From Streptomyces sp. WAC05374 (GTDB lineage: Bacteria; Actinomycetota; Actinomycetes; Streptomycetales; Streptomycetaceae): a stretch of 64,000 nt of DNA. Where the stretch lies: assembly GCF_004353505.1 (NCBI RefSeq), contig NZ_SMNQ01000006.1, forward strand, positions 248,001 through 312,000, given 5' to 3'. Every line of letters starts with the position of its first letter. Positions within the stretch are counted from its first letter, which is position 1. The notes beneath the pieces are model-generated. The model worked only from the letters and a program-made list of their open reading frames with translations. It did not search any database and was not told the origin of the DNA. Positions 1-8,764 of the stretch are shown here, piece by piece. The translations under genes were made by a program, and so were the position numbers.

Positions 1-1
1 C

Positions 2-334
2 CGTGAACACGGCGAGCTGGTGGGCGGCTTCAAGTCGGTGGCCGAATCGCTGGAGACGGTCGCCGCGAAGATGGGCCTCCAGCAGTTCGGCAAGGAGGGC
101 GAGCCCTTCGACCCGACGATCCACGAGGCCCTGATGCACTCGTACGCGCCGGACGTCACCGAGACGACCTGCGTCGCGATCCTCCAGCCCGGGTACCGCA
201 TCGGCGAGCGGACCATCCGGCCCGCGCGCGTCGCGGTGGCCGAGCCCCAGCCGGGGGCGGCCCCGGCCGCCGCCGCGGGGTCCAAGGAGGAGCAGCCGGC
301 CGACGAGGAGAGCGGTGGCCCCGAGGAGGGCTGA
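2..334 (+). CDS. grpE: GrpE nucleotide exchange factor, 3' end only
   Basis: The reading frame is already open at the window edge, so the N-terminal dimerisation helix is outside. What remains is the C-terminal beta domain of GrpE, recognisable from the stretch around FDPTIHEAL and VLQPGYR-like VAILQPGYRIGER, followed by an acidic Ala/Pro/Glu-rich tail typical of actinobacterial GrpE. GrpE exchanges ADP for ATP on DnaK in the cytoplasm. It is followed 42 bp later by dnaJ and then hspR, the usual dnaK-grpE-dnaJ-hspR operon order; dnaK should lie just upstream of the window. Confidence 0.93.
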   Translation, partial: REHGELVGGFKSVAESLETVAAKMGLQQFGKEGEPFDPTIHEALMHSYAPDVTETTCVAILQPGYRIGERTIRPARVAVAEPQPGAAPAAAAGSKEEQPADEESGGPEEG

Positions 335-376
335 CGCATTGACCGGTGGTCGGAAGGATCGGAAGGAGGGACGTCG

Positions 377-1555
377 ATGAGCACGAAGGACTTCGTGGAG
401 AAGGACTACTACAAGGTTCTCGGCGTCCCCAAGGACGCCACCGAGGCCGAGATCAAGAAGGCGTACCGGAAGCTCGCCCGCGAGTTCCACCCGGACGCCA
501 ACAAGGGTGACGCGGGCGCGGAGGCGCGCTTCAAGGAGATCTCCGAGGCGAACGACATCCTCGGCGACCCCAAGAAGCGCAAGGAGTACGACGACGCCCG
601 CGCCCTGTTCGGCAACGGTGGCTTCCGGCCCGGTCCGGGCGGCGGAGCCGGCGGCACGTTCAACTTCGACCTGGGCGACCTCTTCGGGGGCGCCCAGGGC
701 GGAGCGGGTGCCGGCGGCTTCGGCGGCGGTCTCGGCGACGTGTTCGGGGGCCTGTTCAACCGGGGCGGCGGCCCCGGCACCCGTACGCAGCCGCGCCGGG
801 GCCAGGACATCGAGTCCGAGGTGACGCTCAGCTTCACCGAGGCGGTGGACGGGGCCACGGTCCCGCTGCGGATGTCCAGCCAGCAGCCCTGCAAGGCCTG
901 TTCGGGCACCGGCGACAAGAACGGCACGCCCCGCGTGTGCCCCACGTGCGTCGGCACCGGCCAGGTCTCGCGCGGCGGCAGCGGCTCCTTCTCGCTGACC
1001 GACCCGTGCGTGGACTGCAAGGGCCGCGGACTCATCGCCCAGGACCCGTGCGACGTCTGCCACGGCAGCGGCCGCGCCAAGTCGTCCCGCACCATGCAGG
1101 TCCGCATCCCCGCGGGCGTCTCCGACGGGCAGCGCATCCGGCTGCGCGGCAAGGGCGCGCCCGGCGAGCGGGGCGGCCCGGCCGGTGACCTGTACGTGGT
1201 CGTGCACGTCGGCGCCCACCCGGTCTTCGGCCGCAAGGGCGACAACCTGACCGTCACGGTGCCCGTCACGTTCGACGAGGCGGCGCTCGGCGGCGAGATC
1301 AGGGTGCCGACCCTCGGCGGGCCCGCGGTCACGCTGAAGATCCCGGCCGGCACGCCCAACGGCCGCACCATGCGCGCCCGGGGCAAGGGGGCGGTCCGCA
1401 AGGACGGCACGCGCGGGGACCTGCTCGTCACCGTGGAGGTGGCCGTGCCGGTGGAGCTGGGCGACAAGGCGCGCGAGGCGCTCGAAACATACCGGGAGGC
1501 CACGGCGGGTGAGGACCCGCGGGCCGAGCTGTTCCAGGCCGCGAAGGGGGCTTGA
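377..1555 (+). CDS. dnaJ: DnaJ co-chaperone
   Basis: Hsp40 co-chaperone that stimulates the DnaK ATPase and delivers unfolded clients. The J-domain occupies about residues 10-75 with HPD at 38-40, followed by a Gly/Phe-rich region (about 80-140) and four CxxCxGxG zinc repeats (CKACSGTG at 172 to CDVCHGSG at 225), then the C-terminal substrate domain. This is the full type I DnaJ layout, 392 aa. The ATG has a good GGAAGGAGGG ribosome site at 358-367. It lies between grpE and hspR and its stop is one base before the hspR ATG, so the genes are cotranscribed. Heat induction by HspR through the dnaK promoter is expected from Streptomyces work; that promoter is outside the window. Confidence 0.97.
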   Translation: MSTKDFVEKDYYKVLGVPKDATEAEIKKAYRKLAREFHPDANKGDAGAEARFKEISEANDILGDPKKRKEYDDARALFGNGGFRPGPGGGAGGTFNFDLGDLFGGAQGGAGAGGFGGGLGDVFGGLFNRGGGPGTRTQPRRGQDIESEVTLSFTEAVDGATVPLRMSSQQPCKACSGTGDKNGTPRVCPTCVGTGQVSRGGSGSFSLTDPCVDCKGRGLIAQDPCDVCHGSGRAKSSRTMQVRIPAGVSDGQRIRLRGKGAPGERGGPAGDLYVVVHVGAHPVFGRKGDNLTVTVPVTFDEAALGGEIRVPTLGGPAVTLKIPAGTPNGRTMRARGKGAVRKDGTRGDLLVTVEVAVPVELGDKAREALETYREATAGEDPRAELFQAAKGA

Positions 1556-1556
1556 G

Positions 1557-2003
1557 ATGGACGGACGCCGTCGCAATCCGTACGAGCTGACCGACGAGAC
1601 ACCGGTGTACGTCATCTCGGTGGCGGCCCAGCTCAGCGGACTGCACCCGCAGACGCTGCGCCAGTACGACCGGCTGGGTCTGGTCTCCCCGGACCGTACG
1701 GCCGGGCGGGGCCGGCGCTACTCGGCCCGTGACATCGAGCTGCTGCGGCAGGTGCAGCAGTTGTCGCAGGACGAGGGCATCAACCTGGCCGGCATCAAGC
1801 GGATCATCGAACTGGAGAACCAGGTCGCCGCCCTCCAGTCCCGGGTCGCCGAGCTGAGCGCGGCGGTCGAGGGCGCGGCGGCGGCGATGCGCCAGCGCGA
1901 GGCCCAGGTGCACGCCTCGTACCGGCGCGACCTGGTGCCCTATCAGGACGTGCAGCAGGCGGGCGCGCTCGTGGTGTGGCGTCCGCCCAAGCGCGGCGAC
2001 TGA
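1557..2003 (+). CDS. hspR: HspR, MerR-family heat-shock repressor
   Basis: 148-aa MerR-type repressor. The winged helix-turn-helix is at about residues 17-85 (VAAQLSGLHPQTLRQYDRLG, then GRGRRYSARDIELL), followed by a coiled coil with ENQVAALQSRVAEL. HspR binds HAIR inverted repeats with DnaK as co-repressor and represses the dnaK operon, clpB and lon (known in S. coelicolor and S. albus). The ATG at 1557 is chosen because it directly abuts the dnaJ stop, although the frame is open further upstream. A HAIR element in front of clpB is present at 5539-5559, linking this protein to a target in the same window. Confidence 0.96.
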   Translation: MDGRRRNPYELTDETPVYVISVAAQLSGLHPQTLRQYDRLGLVSPDRTAGRGRRYSARDIELLRQVQQLSQDEGINLAGIKRIIELENQVAALQSRVAELSAAVEGAAAAMRQREAQVHASYRRDLVPYQDVQQAGALVVWRPPKRGD

Positions 2004-2017
2004 CAGCGCATGACGTC

Positions 2018-2058
2018 AAGGCCCCTTCCCTCCGGCGAGACCGGGCGGAGGGGGCCTT
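2018..2058 (+). terminator. Intrinsic terminator after hspR
   Basis: AAGGCCCC at 2018-2025 pairs with GGGGCCTT at 2051-2058; the inner CCCTCCG / CGGAGGG-like segments extend the stem. It lies 15 bp after the hspR stop and closes the dnaK operon. Confidence 0.75.
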
Positions 2059-2088
2059 CTCTCCGTACGGGCGTGCGATGATCCGGGG

Positions 2089-2730
2089 ATGCGTACGACT
2101 CGGGGGACCTCACGCGGCCGACCGCGCACCGGCGTGGCGCTGCTGGCGCTGGCCGCCCTCGCGGCCGGCTGCGACGACGAGACGGGTGACGCGCCCCTGC
2201 CGGAGCGGGTCACGGCGAGCCCGGCCCCGCCGCTGGAGCCGCCTGCCCTGCCGGGGCCGCCGCCCCGGGGCGGGGAGCCGCCCGCCGCCGCCGAGGGGGA
2301 GTGCCCCGCTTCCGGGGTCCGGGTCGTGACGGGGATGACGGAGGCCGCGACGGGCCTGCGTGCCATGGGGGTGACGCTGGCCAACTGCGGCACCAGGCCG
2401 TTCGGCGTGAGCGGCTACCCCGTGCTCGACGTCCTCGGCGAGCGGCGCGAGAAGCTGGACGTCACCGTCCGCAACGGTTCGCACGTCGACACCACCACCA
2501 AGCCGTCGTCGTTCGTCCTGGCGCCGGGCGAGCAGGCCCGGGCGTCGGTGGTCTGGCGCAACACGGTGACGCGCACCGACGTCGTGGCGACCAGTGGCGC
2601 GTACCTGCGGGTGACCCCGGCGCCCGGTGTGGCGGCCCAGACGGTCGCCCCGGCCGACGGCGGGCCGCTGGACCTCGGCACCACCGGCGTCCTGGAGGTC
2701 ACCCCGTGGAAGCCGGCCGAGCCGTCCTGA
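2089..2730 (+). CDS. Secreted lipoprotein, DUF4232-like
   Basis: 213 aa. The N-terminus is a lipoprotein signal: Arg-rich start, hydrophobic ALLALAALAAGC with a lipobox Cys at about residue 28, so it should be anchored to the outer face of the membrane. A Pro-rich linker follows, then a domain starting at GECPASGVRV with paired Cys (SGVRV...LANCGTRP), SGYPVLDVLGE and SFVLAPGEQARASVVWRN, which resembles the DUF4232 beta-sandwich found in many Streptomyces lipoproteins. The function of that domain is not known. The gene stands alone between the hspR terminator and a convergent unknown gene. Confidence 0.8.
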   Translation: MRTTRGTSRGRPRTGVALLALAALAAGCDDETGDAPLPERVTASPAPPLEPPALPGPPPRGGEPPAAAEGECPASGVRVVTGMTEAATGLRAMGVTLANCGTRPFGVSGYPVLDVLGERREKLDVTVRNGSHVDTTTKPSSFVLAPGEQARASVVWRNTVTRTDVVATSGAYLRVTPAPGVAAQTVAPADGGPLDLGTTGVLEVTPWKPAEPS

Positions 2731-2734
2731 GGGA

Positions 2735-3226
2735 TCAGGGGATCAGCTCGCTCACCATGTCCAGCGTGGTCTCCCACATCGGCCGCGCGCCCGTCCCGAA
2801 GGCCGCCGCCAGGGCGGCGCCGACGGCGGCGTCCTCGGCGAGCACCTCGGCGTGCTCGTCCCAGTCGGCGGTGACGCGGCCGTCGCCGGTCGACTCCAGT
2901 TCGCCCAGCTTGCGTCCGTCGCGCAGCAGCCGGCTCTCCTCGTGGGAGCAGGGCACGAGCCGGTAGCGGGTGCCGCCGACGCGGGCGTCGACGCGGTAGG
3001 AGCGGCGGGACAGCCGCCCCTTGGCGGGCGAGATCCCGGCCGGCCGGCCGTCGACGGTGAGCGTCAGCAGGGCGGGGTCGCGGGTGCCGATCGGGATGAG
3101 CGGGTCGGGCTCCGTGCCGGGGGCGCGGACGAGGCGTACGTGCGGCAGGCCGGGGCCCGTGACGTCGAGGGTGCCGGCGCCGGGGCGGAGCCGCACGGCC
3201 GGTGCGGCGGGGAAGGGGGCGTGCAT
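2735..3226 (-). CDS. Conserved hypothetical protein
   Basis: 163 aa with no signal peptide or membrane segment. The sequence is rich in short beta-type stretches (VRLVRAPG, LLTLTVDGR, RSYRVDARVGGTRYRLVP) and ends in an Ala-rich helix. I do not recognise the family. It ends 4 bp from the stop of the convergent lipoprotein gene and starts 2 bp after the stop of the upstream LuxR-type regulator gene, so it is probably read with that regulator. Confidence 0.7.
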   Translation of the reverse strand: MHAPFPAAPAVRLRPGAGTLDVTGPGLPHVRLVRAPGTEPDPLIPIGTRDPALLTLTVDGRPAGISPAKGRLSRRSYRVDARVGGTRYRLVPCSHEESRLLRDGRKLGELESTGDGRVTADWDEHAEVLAEDAAVGAALAAAFGTGARPMWETTLDMVSELIP

Positions 3227-3228
3227 GG

Positions 3229-4209
3229 TCAGTGGTCCTGCTCCAGGATGCCCGACTTGGCTATCAGGTACCCGAGTTGGGCCCGGCTCCCGCTGCCGAG
3301 GACGGAGGCGAGCTTGGCGATGTGGGCGCGGCAGGTCCGCACGTTCATGCCGAGGCGGCGGGCGATGGCCTCGTCGACGTGTCCCTCGACCAGCAGTTTG
3401 GCGATGGAGCGCTGGACCCCGCTGATGCCGTCCGACTTCAGGTCGTACGGGATCTCCTCGTTGATGGGCACGGCCAGTTGCCAGAACTGGTCGAAGACGC
3501 CGGCGAGGTAGGCGACGAGGCCGGGGTGGCGCAGCTCCAGGGCGACCTGGCGGTCGCTGCGCGCCGGTACGAAGGCGACTTCGCGGTCGACGATGATGAG
3601 CCGGTCGATGATCTGCTCCAGGGTGCGCACCTGCACCTCCGGGCCCACGTGCTCCAGGTACGTGAGCGTCAGCTCCGTGTGGCGGGCCGTGTGCTGGTAG
3701 AGCGTGCGCATCCGGATGCCCCGGCCGAGCAGGGGCCGTACGCGGCGCAGGGCCTCGCTCAGCCCGTGGGCGGGGCGCCCGCCGCCCGGCTGGACGGTGA
3801 GCAGTTCCTTCTCGCAGCCGGCGACGACCCGGTCCAGGGTGGCGTTGATCCGGCTCAGGCCCTCGAGCACGGTGATGGCGTGGGTGGTGGGCGCGTTCTG
3901 GGCGCTGATGGCCATGAATGGCTCGAACGCGTCGGACAGTTCGACGGTGAGGCGTCTACGCTCCAGGATCTCGCGCTCGATGGGCTGGAGCAGTTGGGCC
4001 AGGGCGGAGGAGGGCGGTACGGGACGGAGCCACTGGGCGTCGTCGGGGTCGGGGTGCAGCAGCGCGAGGTCGAGCAGGCACGGCACCTCATCCGCCTCTG
4101 ACCGGGGTATTCGTCCGCTGCGCAAGGCGTTCGCGTAGAGCTCGGAACCCGCCTCGCACAGCTCCGTGTGGGAATGGGGGTGGCCAGGCTTGTCCGGTTT
4201 TACGCTCAT
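3229..4209 (-). CDS. LuxR-type helix-turn-helix regulator
   Basis: 326 aa. An N-terminal helical region is followed by a central domain of the kind seen in TrmB/PLD-like Streptomyces regulators (LYQHTARHTELTLTYLEHV, then LIIVDREVAFVP), and a C-terminal LuxR-like HTH (SIAKLLVEGHVDEAIARRLG, MNVRTCRAHIAKLASVLG, RAQLGYLI). No receiver domain is seen. Start MSVKPDKPG is chosen because GGGGGTG precedes it at a proper distance; the frame stays open further upstream without a better site. It is divergent from the W-repeat peptide gene, with 132 bp between them, which suggests it controls that gene, possibly in response to a small ligand. Confidence 0.85.
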   Translation of the reverse strand: MSVKPDKPGHPHSHTELCEAGSELYANALRSGRIPRSEADEVPCLLDLALLHPDPDDAQWLRPVPPSSALAQLLQPIEREILERRRLTVELSDAFEPFMAISAQNAPTTHAITVLEGLSRINATLDRVVAGCEKELLTVQPGGGRPAHGLSEALRRVRPLLGRGIRMRTLYQHTARHTELTLTYLEHVGPEVQVRTLEQIIDRLIIVDREVAFVPARSDRQVALELRHPGLVAYLAGVFDQFWQLAVPINEEIPYDLKSDGISGVQRSIAKLLVEGHVDEAIARRLGMNVRTCRAHIAKLASVLGSGSRAQLGYLIAKSGILEQDH

Positions 4210-4341
4210 CTGTACACCCCCAGGCTCCTGCATCTCAGGAACATGATGCCTGTCGTAGGTGGTGGAAGCGTGGAGAGTGAGCAATCGTCGTAGCCGCGGG
4301 GGTTGGAAAGAGACGTTGCCTTCAAGTGAGGTTGCTCGGTG

Positions 4342-4647
4342 ATGACGAAGAGACTCATACGCGCAGTGGTTGCCAGTGCGTTCATCGCTGCCGGCGCGGT
4401 AGGGGTTCTGGGGGCGGCCGAGGGTCAGGACTCGCAGGCGGCTCCCGGCACCGTGACCACGACGCCGGACCCGGGCTGGACCGCCGTGGCGGCCGCCGCG
4501 CCGGGCCTGGCCGTGAACGACCCCTCGTGGACCGCCGAACCCGTCAGGTCGGGTACGGCCGCGCTGGACCCGGGCTGGACCGCCGTCGCACCCGCAACCG
4601 CGGGCCTGACGGCGAACGACCCCGGCTGGACCCTCGTCGGCGCATGA
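4342..4647 (+). CDS. Small secreted peptide with four xDPxWT repeats
   Basis: 101 aa (102 from the GTG at 4339). Residues 1-30 form a Sec-type signal: TKR start, hydrophobic core RAVVASAFIAAGAVGVLGA and Ala-rich cleavage region. The mature part has four W motifs: PDPGWTAV, NDPSWTAE, LDPGWTAV, NDPGWTLV. They are arranged as a tandem duplication of 33 codons: the same 21 bp occur at 4467-4487 and 4566-4586, exactly 99 bp apart. The stop overlaps the next start (ATGA at 4644-4647). No family is recognised. It could be a processed signalling or RiPP-like precursor or a cell-surface peptide; this is inference only. A GTGAGG site at 4326-4331 precedes it. Confidence 0.75.
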   Translation: MTKRLIRAVVASAFIAAGAVGVLGAAEGQDSQAAPGTVTTTPDPGWTAVAAAAPGLAVNDPSWTAEPVRSGTAALDPGWTAVAPATAGLTANDPGWTLVGA

Positions 4648-4961
4648 ACGTTCCCGACGACTCGCGCTTCCGGCGCGAGATGGCATCCGCCTACCGTTCC
4701 GGGTGGCATTTCATCGACCTCGTCACGGCTGTGCCGCACAGTGGCGATTCGTTGATGGTCACCCTCTTCGGTGAGCCGATCGTCATCACGCGCGGAGACG
4801 ACGAGGACATCCGAGCCTACCGATGCCTCCGACGGCCCCGCGGAGCTCCGCAGCCCGTTCGTTGCGCCATCCGGTACGGCATGATTTTCGTCAACCTCGA
4901 CCAGCGTGACCACCAGCTCGTCGAGCCGGAGACCACCACCGCCACCCCCCGCAGCGCCTGA
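4644..4961 (+). CDS. Degenerate Rieske-like protein
   Basis: 105 aa, translationally coupled to the peptide gene by ATGA. The sequence SGWHFIDLVTAVPHSGDSL, LFGEPIVITRGDDEDIRAYR, RRPRGAP and RCAIRYGMIFVNLDQRD follows the Rieske [2Fe-2S] domain of ring-hydroxylating oxygenases (WHFV..., DEPIVVVR, CRHRGAP, CPYHGW). The cluster ligands are mostly gone: the CxH position reads RRP and the CxxH position reads CAIR, and the spacing is short. A cluster is therefore unlikely. It may serve as a binding or scaffold domain, or be decaying. Base composition is somewhat less GC-rich than in its neighbours. Confidence 0.7.
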   Translation: MNVPDDSRFRREMASAYRSGWHFIDLVTAVPHSGDSLMVTLFGEPIVITRGDDEDIRAYRCLRRPRGAPQPVRCAIRYGMIFVNLDQRDHQLVEPETTTATPRSA

Positions 4962-5003
4962 GCGATTCCCCCGTCGTTGTAAATCGCCCAGGTGCTTCCC
5001 CCA

Positions 5004-5047
5004 CACAGCGGCGCCATCGTGGACCTGAACACGGTGGCGCCGCTGTG
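5004..5047. terminator. Bidirectional terminator hairpin
   Basis: CACAGCGGCGCCA at 5004-5016 pairs perfectly with TGGCGCCGCTGTG at 5035-5047. It sits between the convergent Rieske-like gene and the PPOX gene. Confidence 0.75.
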
Positions 5048-5087
5048 CTGTGCGCGTACGCCGTTCCTTCGGGGCTCGGTTCGGCGA

Positions 5088-5501
5088 TCAGGCGCGGCCC
5101 ATCGCCCGGGTGAGGGCGATCTCGATCACGACCCGGTCCGGGTTCGGCGTGGGCGTGCGGCCGTAGCGGGCCGCGTAGCGCTCCACCGCGTCCGCGACGA
5201 CCTCCGGCTCCGTGCGGATCGTCGCGACGCCCTCCAGGGTCGCCCAGCGGCCCTTGTCGACCTGGCACACCGCCACCCGCGCGCCCCCGGGGCCCGCGGC
5301 CAGCACGTTGGCGACCTTGCGGCTGTGCTTGTTGGTGATCACCCGGGCGATGCCCTTCTCGCCGCCCTCGGGGTCGTACGTGACGCCCACCGCCACGACG
5401 TGCGGGGTGCCGTCCGGCCGGGGCGTGGTGAGCGTGGACATGTGGTACTCGCGCCAGAAGCCGAGGTACGCGTCGCCGGGGTTGCGGGGATCGATGGCCA
5501 T
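5088..5501 (-). CDS. PPOX-class (pyridoxamine 5'-phosphate oxidase-like, F420-dependent) protein
   Basis: 137 aa split-barrel flavin/F420-binding protein. Characteristic pieces are [27 protein letters not shown] at the N-terminus, [14 protein letters not shown] in the middle (phosphate-binding R/K-rich loop) and [11 protein letters not shown] toward the end. Members reduce or bind cofactor F420, FMN or biliverdin; the substrate cannot be told from sequence. The start ATG at 5501 is fixed by homology to the family N-terminus; the frame runs on antisense to clpB, which is spurious. It is divergent from clpB, and the HAIR operator of clpB lies 38 bp upstream of its start. Confidence 0.85.
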   Translation of the reverse strand: MAIDPRNPGDAYLGFWREYHMSTLTTPRPDGTPHVVAVGVTYDPEGGEKGIARVITNKHSRKVANVLAAGPGGARVAVCQVDKGRWATLEGVATIRTEPEVVADAVERYAARYGRTPTPNPDRVVIEIALTRAMGRA

Positions 5502-5538
5502 GCCCGCGAACCTACCGGCGGCGGGTACCGCGGACCAG

Positions 5539-5559
5539 CTTGAGTGGAATAGACTCAAC
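5539..5559 (+). promoter_or_regulatory. HAIR operator (HspR-binding) of clpB
   Basis: CTTGAGT (5539-5545), a 7-bp spacer, then ACTCAAC (5553-5559). This matches the HAIR consensus CTTGAGT-N7-ACTCAAG with one mismatch in the last base. It lies 63 bp upstream of the clpB GTG. TTGAGT at 5540-5545 could double as the -35 region. HspR is encoded at 1557-2003. Confidence 0.9.
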
Positions 5560-5622
5560 TTTACGTACGTTGGATGAGTCATAGTCGACAGAGCCCGTGG
5601 CAACGAGGAGGAGAGACCGCCC

Positions 5623-8208
5623 GTGGACGCCGAGCTGACCAACAAGAGCCGGGATGCGCTGAACGCCGCCACCAGCCGTGCCGTGTCCGAGGGACACGCG
5701 GACCTGACCCCCGCGCACCTGCTGCTCGCGCTGCTCGCGGGCCAGGACAACGAGAACATCACCGACCTGCTCGCCGCCGTCGACGCCGACCAGGCCTCGT
5801 TGCGCTCCGGGGCCGAGCGCGTGCTCGCCGCCCAGCCCAGCGTCACCGGCTCCACGGTCGCCCCGCCGCAGCCCAACCGCGACCTGCTCGCCGTCATCGC
5901 CGACGCCTCGCAGCGCGCCAAGGAGCTCGGCGACGAGTACCTGTCGACCGAGCACCTGCTCATCGGCATCGCGGCCAAGGGCGGCCGGGCCGGCGAGGTG
6001 CTGAGCGAGCAGGGGGCCAGTGCGAAGAAGCTGCTGGACGCGTTCGAGAAGGCAAGGGGAGGGCGCCGCGTGACCACACCGGACCCGGAGGGCCAGTACA
6101 AGGCGCTGGAGAAGTTCGGCACGGACTTCACGGCCGCCGCCCGTGACGGCAAGCTCGACCCGGTCATCGGCCGGGACCAGGAGATCCGCCGCGTGGTGCA
6201 GGTGCTGTCCCGCCGCACCAAGAACAACCCGGTGCTCATCGGCGAGCCCGGCGTCGGCAAGACGGCCGTCGTCGAGGGCCTCGCCCAGCGCATCGTCAAG
6301 GGCGACGTCCCGGAGAGCCTGAAGAACAAGCGCCTGGTCGCCCTCGACCTCGGCGCCATGGTCGCCGGCGCCAAGTACCGGGGCGAGTTCGAGGAGCGGC
6401 TGAAGACCGTCCTGTCCGAGATCAAGGCCAGCGACGGCCAGATCATCACCTTCATCGACGAGCTGCACACCGTCGTCGGCGCGGGCGCCGGCGGCGACTC
6501 CGCCATGGACGCGGGCAACATGCTCAAGCCCATGCTCGCCCGCGGCGAGCTGCGCATGGTCGGCGCCACGACCCTCGACGAGTACCGCGAGCGCATCGAG
6601 AAGGACCCCGCCCTGGAGCGCCGCTTCCAGCAGGTCCTGGTCGCCGAGCCGACCGTCGAGGACACCATCGCGATCCTCCGCGGCCTCAAGGGCCGGTACG
6701 AGGCCCACCACAAGGTCCAGATCGCCGACTCGGCCCTGGTAGCCGCCGCCACGCTCTCCGACCGCTACATCACCTCCCGGTTCCTGCCCGACAAGGCCAT
6801 CGACCTCGTCGACGAGGCCGCGTCCCGGCTCCGGATGGAGATCGACTCCTCGCCCCTGGAGATCGACGAGCTCCAGCGCGCCGTCGACCGCCTCCGCATG
6901 GAGGAGCTGGCGCTGAAGAACGAGTCCGACCCCGCCTCCGTACAGCGCCTGGAGAAGCTGCGCCGCGACCTCGCCGACAAGGAGGAGGAGCTGCGCGGCC
7001 TGACCGCCCGCTGGGAGAAGGAGAAGCAGGGCCTCAACCGCGTCGGTGAGCTCAAGGAGCAGCTCGACGACCTGCGCGGCCAGGCCGAGCGCGCCCAGCG
7101 CGACGGCGACTTCGACACCGCCTCCAAGCTGCTGTACGGCGAGATCCCGGCCGTCGAGCGGGAGCTGGAGGCGGCCAGCGAGGCCGAGCAGGAGGCCGCC
7201 AGGGACACGATGGTCAAGGACGAGGTCGGCGCCGACGACATCGCCGACGTCGTGGGCTCCTGGACCGGCATCCCGGCCGGGCGCCTGCTGGAGGGCGAGA
7301 CGCAGAAGCTGCTGCGCATGGAGGACGAGATCGGCCGCCGGCTCATCGGCCAGACCGACGCCGTACGGGCGGTGTCCGACGCCGTGCGCCGCACCCGCGC
7401 AGGGATCTCCGACCCCGACCGGCCCACCGGCTCGTTCCTCTTCCTCGGCCCCACCGGTGTCGGCAAGACCGAGCTGGCCAAGGCCCTCGCCGACTTCCTC
7501 TTCGACGACGAGCGGGCCATGGTCCGCATCGACATGAGCGAGTACGGCGAGAAGCACAGCGTCGCCCGGCTGGTCGGCGCGCCCCCCGGCTACGTCGGCT
7601 ACGAGGAGGGCGGCCAGCTCACGGAGGCGGTGCGCCGCCGCCCGTACAGCGTCGTCCTGCTGGACGAGGTGGAGAAGGCCCACCCGGAGGTCTTCGACAT
7701 CCTGCTCCAGGTCCTCGACGACGGCCGCCTGACCGACGGTCAGGGCCGCACGGTCGACTTCCGCAACACCATCCTCATCCTCACCTCCAACCTGGGCAGT
7801 CAGTTCCTCATGGACCAGGCGACCCCGGAGGAGCGGAGGAAGGAGCAGGTGCTGGAGGCGGTGCGGGCCTCCTTCAAGCCGGAGTTCCTCAACCGGCTCG
7901 ACGACATCGTCGTCTTCTCGGCCCTCGACCGGGACCAGCTCGCCCACATCGCCCGGCTCCAGATCGACCGGCTGGCGGCCCGCCTCGCCGAGCGCCGGCT
8001 CACCCTGGACGTCACCCCCGAGGCCCTGGACTGGCTCGCCGCCGAGGGCTTCGACCCGGCGTACGGGGCCCGTCCGCTGCGCCGCCTGGTCCAGACGGCC
8101 ATCGGCGACCGGCTCGCCAAGGAGATCCTGGCGGGCGAGGTCCAGGACGGCGACACGGTGCGCGTGGACCGCTTCGAGGACGGCCTGATCGTGGGCGCGG
8201 CGCAGTAA
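5623..8208 (+). CDS. clpB: ClpB disaggregase (AAA+ Hsp100)
   Basis: 861 aa, full length. Order: Clp-N repeats (1-145), AAA+ domain 1 with Walker A GEPGVGKT near 207 and Walker B FIDELHT, the ClpB-specific coiled-coil middle domain (about 400-520, [16 protein letters not shown] and following), AAA+ domain 2 with GPTGVGKT at 609 and [11 protein letters not shown], and the C-terminal D2-small domain. ClpB extracts polypeptides from aggregates and hands them to DnaK/DnaJ/GrpE. The GTG start has GAGGAGGAG upstream (5605-5613). Heat regulation by HspR is indicated by the HAIR element at 5539-5559. The presence of the middle domain separates it from ClpA and ClpC. Confidence 0.97.
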   Translation: MDAELTNKSRDALNAATSRAVSEGHADLTPAHLLLALLAGQDNENITDLLAAVDADQASLRSGAERVLAAQPSVTGSTVAPPQPNRDLLAVIADASQRAKELGDEYLSTEHLLIGIAAKGGRAGEVLSEQGASAKKLLDAFEKARGGRRVTTPDPEGQYKALEKFGTDFTAAARDGKLDPVIGRDQEIRRVVQVLSRRTKNNPVLIGEPGVGKTAVVEGLAQRIVKGDVPESLKNKRLVALDLGAMVAGAKYRGEFEERLKTVLSEIKASDGQIITFIDELHTVVGAGAGGDSAMDAGNMLKPMLARGELRMVGATTLDEYRERIEKDPALERRFQQVLVAEPTVEDTIAILRGLKGRYEAHHKVQIADSALVAAATLSDRYITSRFLPDKAIDLVDEAASRLRMEIDSSPLEIDELQRAVDRLRMEELALKNESDPASVQRLEKLRRDLADKEEELRGLTARWEKEKQGLNRVGELKEQLDDLRGQAERAQRDGDFDTASKLLYGEIPAVERELEAASEAEQEAARDTMVKDEVGADDIADVVGSWTGIPAGRLLEGETQKLLRMEDEIGRRLIGQTDAVRAVSDAVRRTRAGISDPDRPTGSFLFLGPTGVGKTELAKALADFLFDDERAMVRIDMSEYGEKHSVARLVGAPPGYVGYEEGGQLTEAVRRRPYSVVLLDEVEKAHPEVFDILLQVLDDGRLTDGQGRTVDFRNTILILTSNLGSQFLMDQATPEERRKEQVLEAVRASFKPEFLNRLDDIVVFSALDRDQLAHIARLQIDRLAARLAERRLTLDVTPEALDWLAAEGFDPAYGARPLRRLVQTAIGDRLAKEILAGEVQDGDTVRVDRFEDGLIVGAAQ

Positions 8209-8214
8209 CCCGGG

Positions 8215-8658
8215 CTACATGTCGAAGGCCCGCAGGCGTACGAGGGCGGTGTCCCCGTCCTCGTACGTCACGTCCACGTCCACCGCCGCGAGGTCGGCGT
8301 CGCCGTACTCCGCGCGCAGGCACAGGTCCGTGTCGCAGGACACGGCGCGCCGCGCCGCCGGGTAGGTCGCCGACAGCCAGTCCCGGGCCTGCGCGCGGGG
8401 CACCCGGAACGAGGCCGTGACGTACGTGTCCTGCCAGTGCGCCCCGGTGCACCGGGCGTCACGGGCGCCCTCGGGCAGGGCGGCCCGGGCGAAGGCCAGC
8501 GCCTTGTCGCACGGCACCTCCTGCTCCCTGCCGGACTCGCTCAGGGCGTACGCGCCCCAGGCGACACAGCCGGCCGGCACACCCAGGACCACCACCAGCG
8601 TCACCCAGATCCACCAGTACCGCCCGAGCGGTCGCGTTCTTCCGGTCTCCTCGGCCAC
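8215..8658 (-). CDS. Single-pass membrane protein, unknown
   Basis: 147 aa. One N-terminal membrane helix (YWWIWVTLVVVLGVPAGCVA, about residues 14-34) is followed by an extracytoplasmic domain with four Cys (VPCDKAL, ARCTGAH, VSCDTDLCLRAE) that could form two disulfides. The sequence DVDVTYEDGDTALVRLRAFDM ends it. No known family was recognised. It ends 6 bp after clpB in convergent orientation. Confidence 0.7.
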   Translation of the reverse strand: MAEETGRTRPLGRYWWIWVTLVVVLGVPAGCVAWGAYALSESGREQEVPCDKALAFARAALPEGARDARCTGAHWQDTYVTASFRVPRAQARDWLSATYPAARRAVSCDTDLCLRAEYGDADLAAVDVDVTYEDGDTALVRLRAFDM

Positions 8659-8764
8659 AGGAACGAGATCATGTCAGCTCGCAGCGGATCGCCGCCGCGC
8701 GGGCTTGCCACCCACGGCCCGGCATGGGAGAGGATGGCGGCAATCGTTCGAAGGGAAATTCACG

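Noticed and set aside
1547..1560. GCTTGAGATG at the dnaJ-hspR junction looks like half a HAIR element
   Set aside because: No second half within the required spacing; it is the stop/start junction.
409..1602. Long open frame antisense to dnaJ
   Set aside because: High GC produces long antisense frames; codon bias and homology support the sense strand only. The same applies to antisense frames over clpB, ask, asd, PBP and kyn genes.
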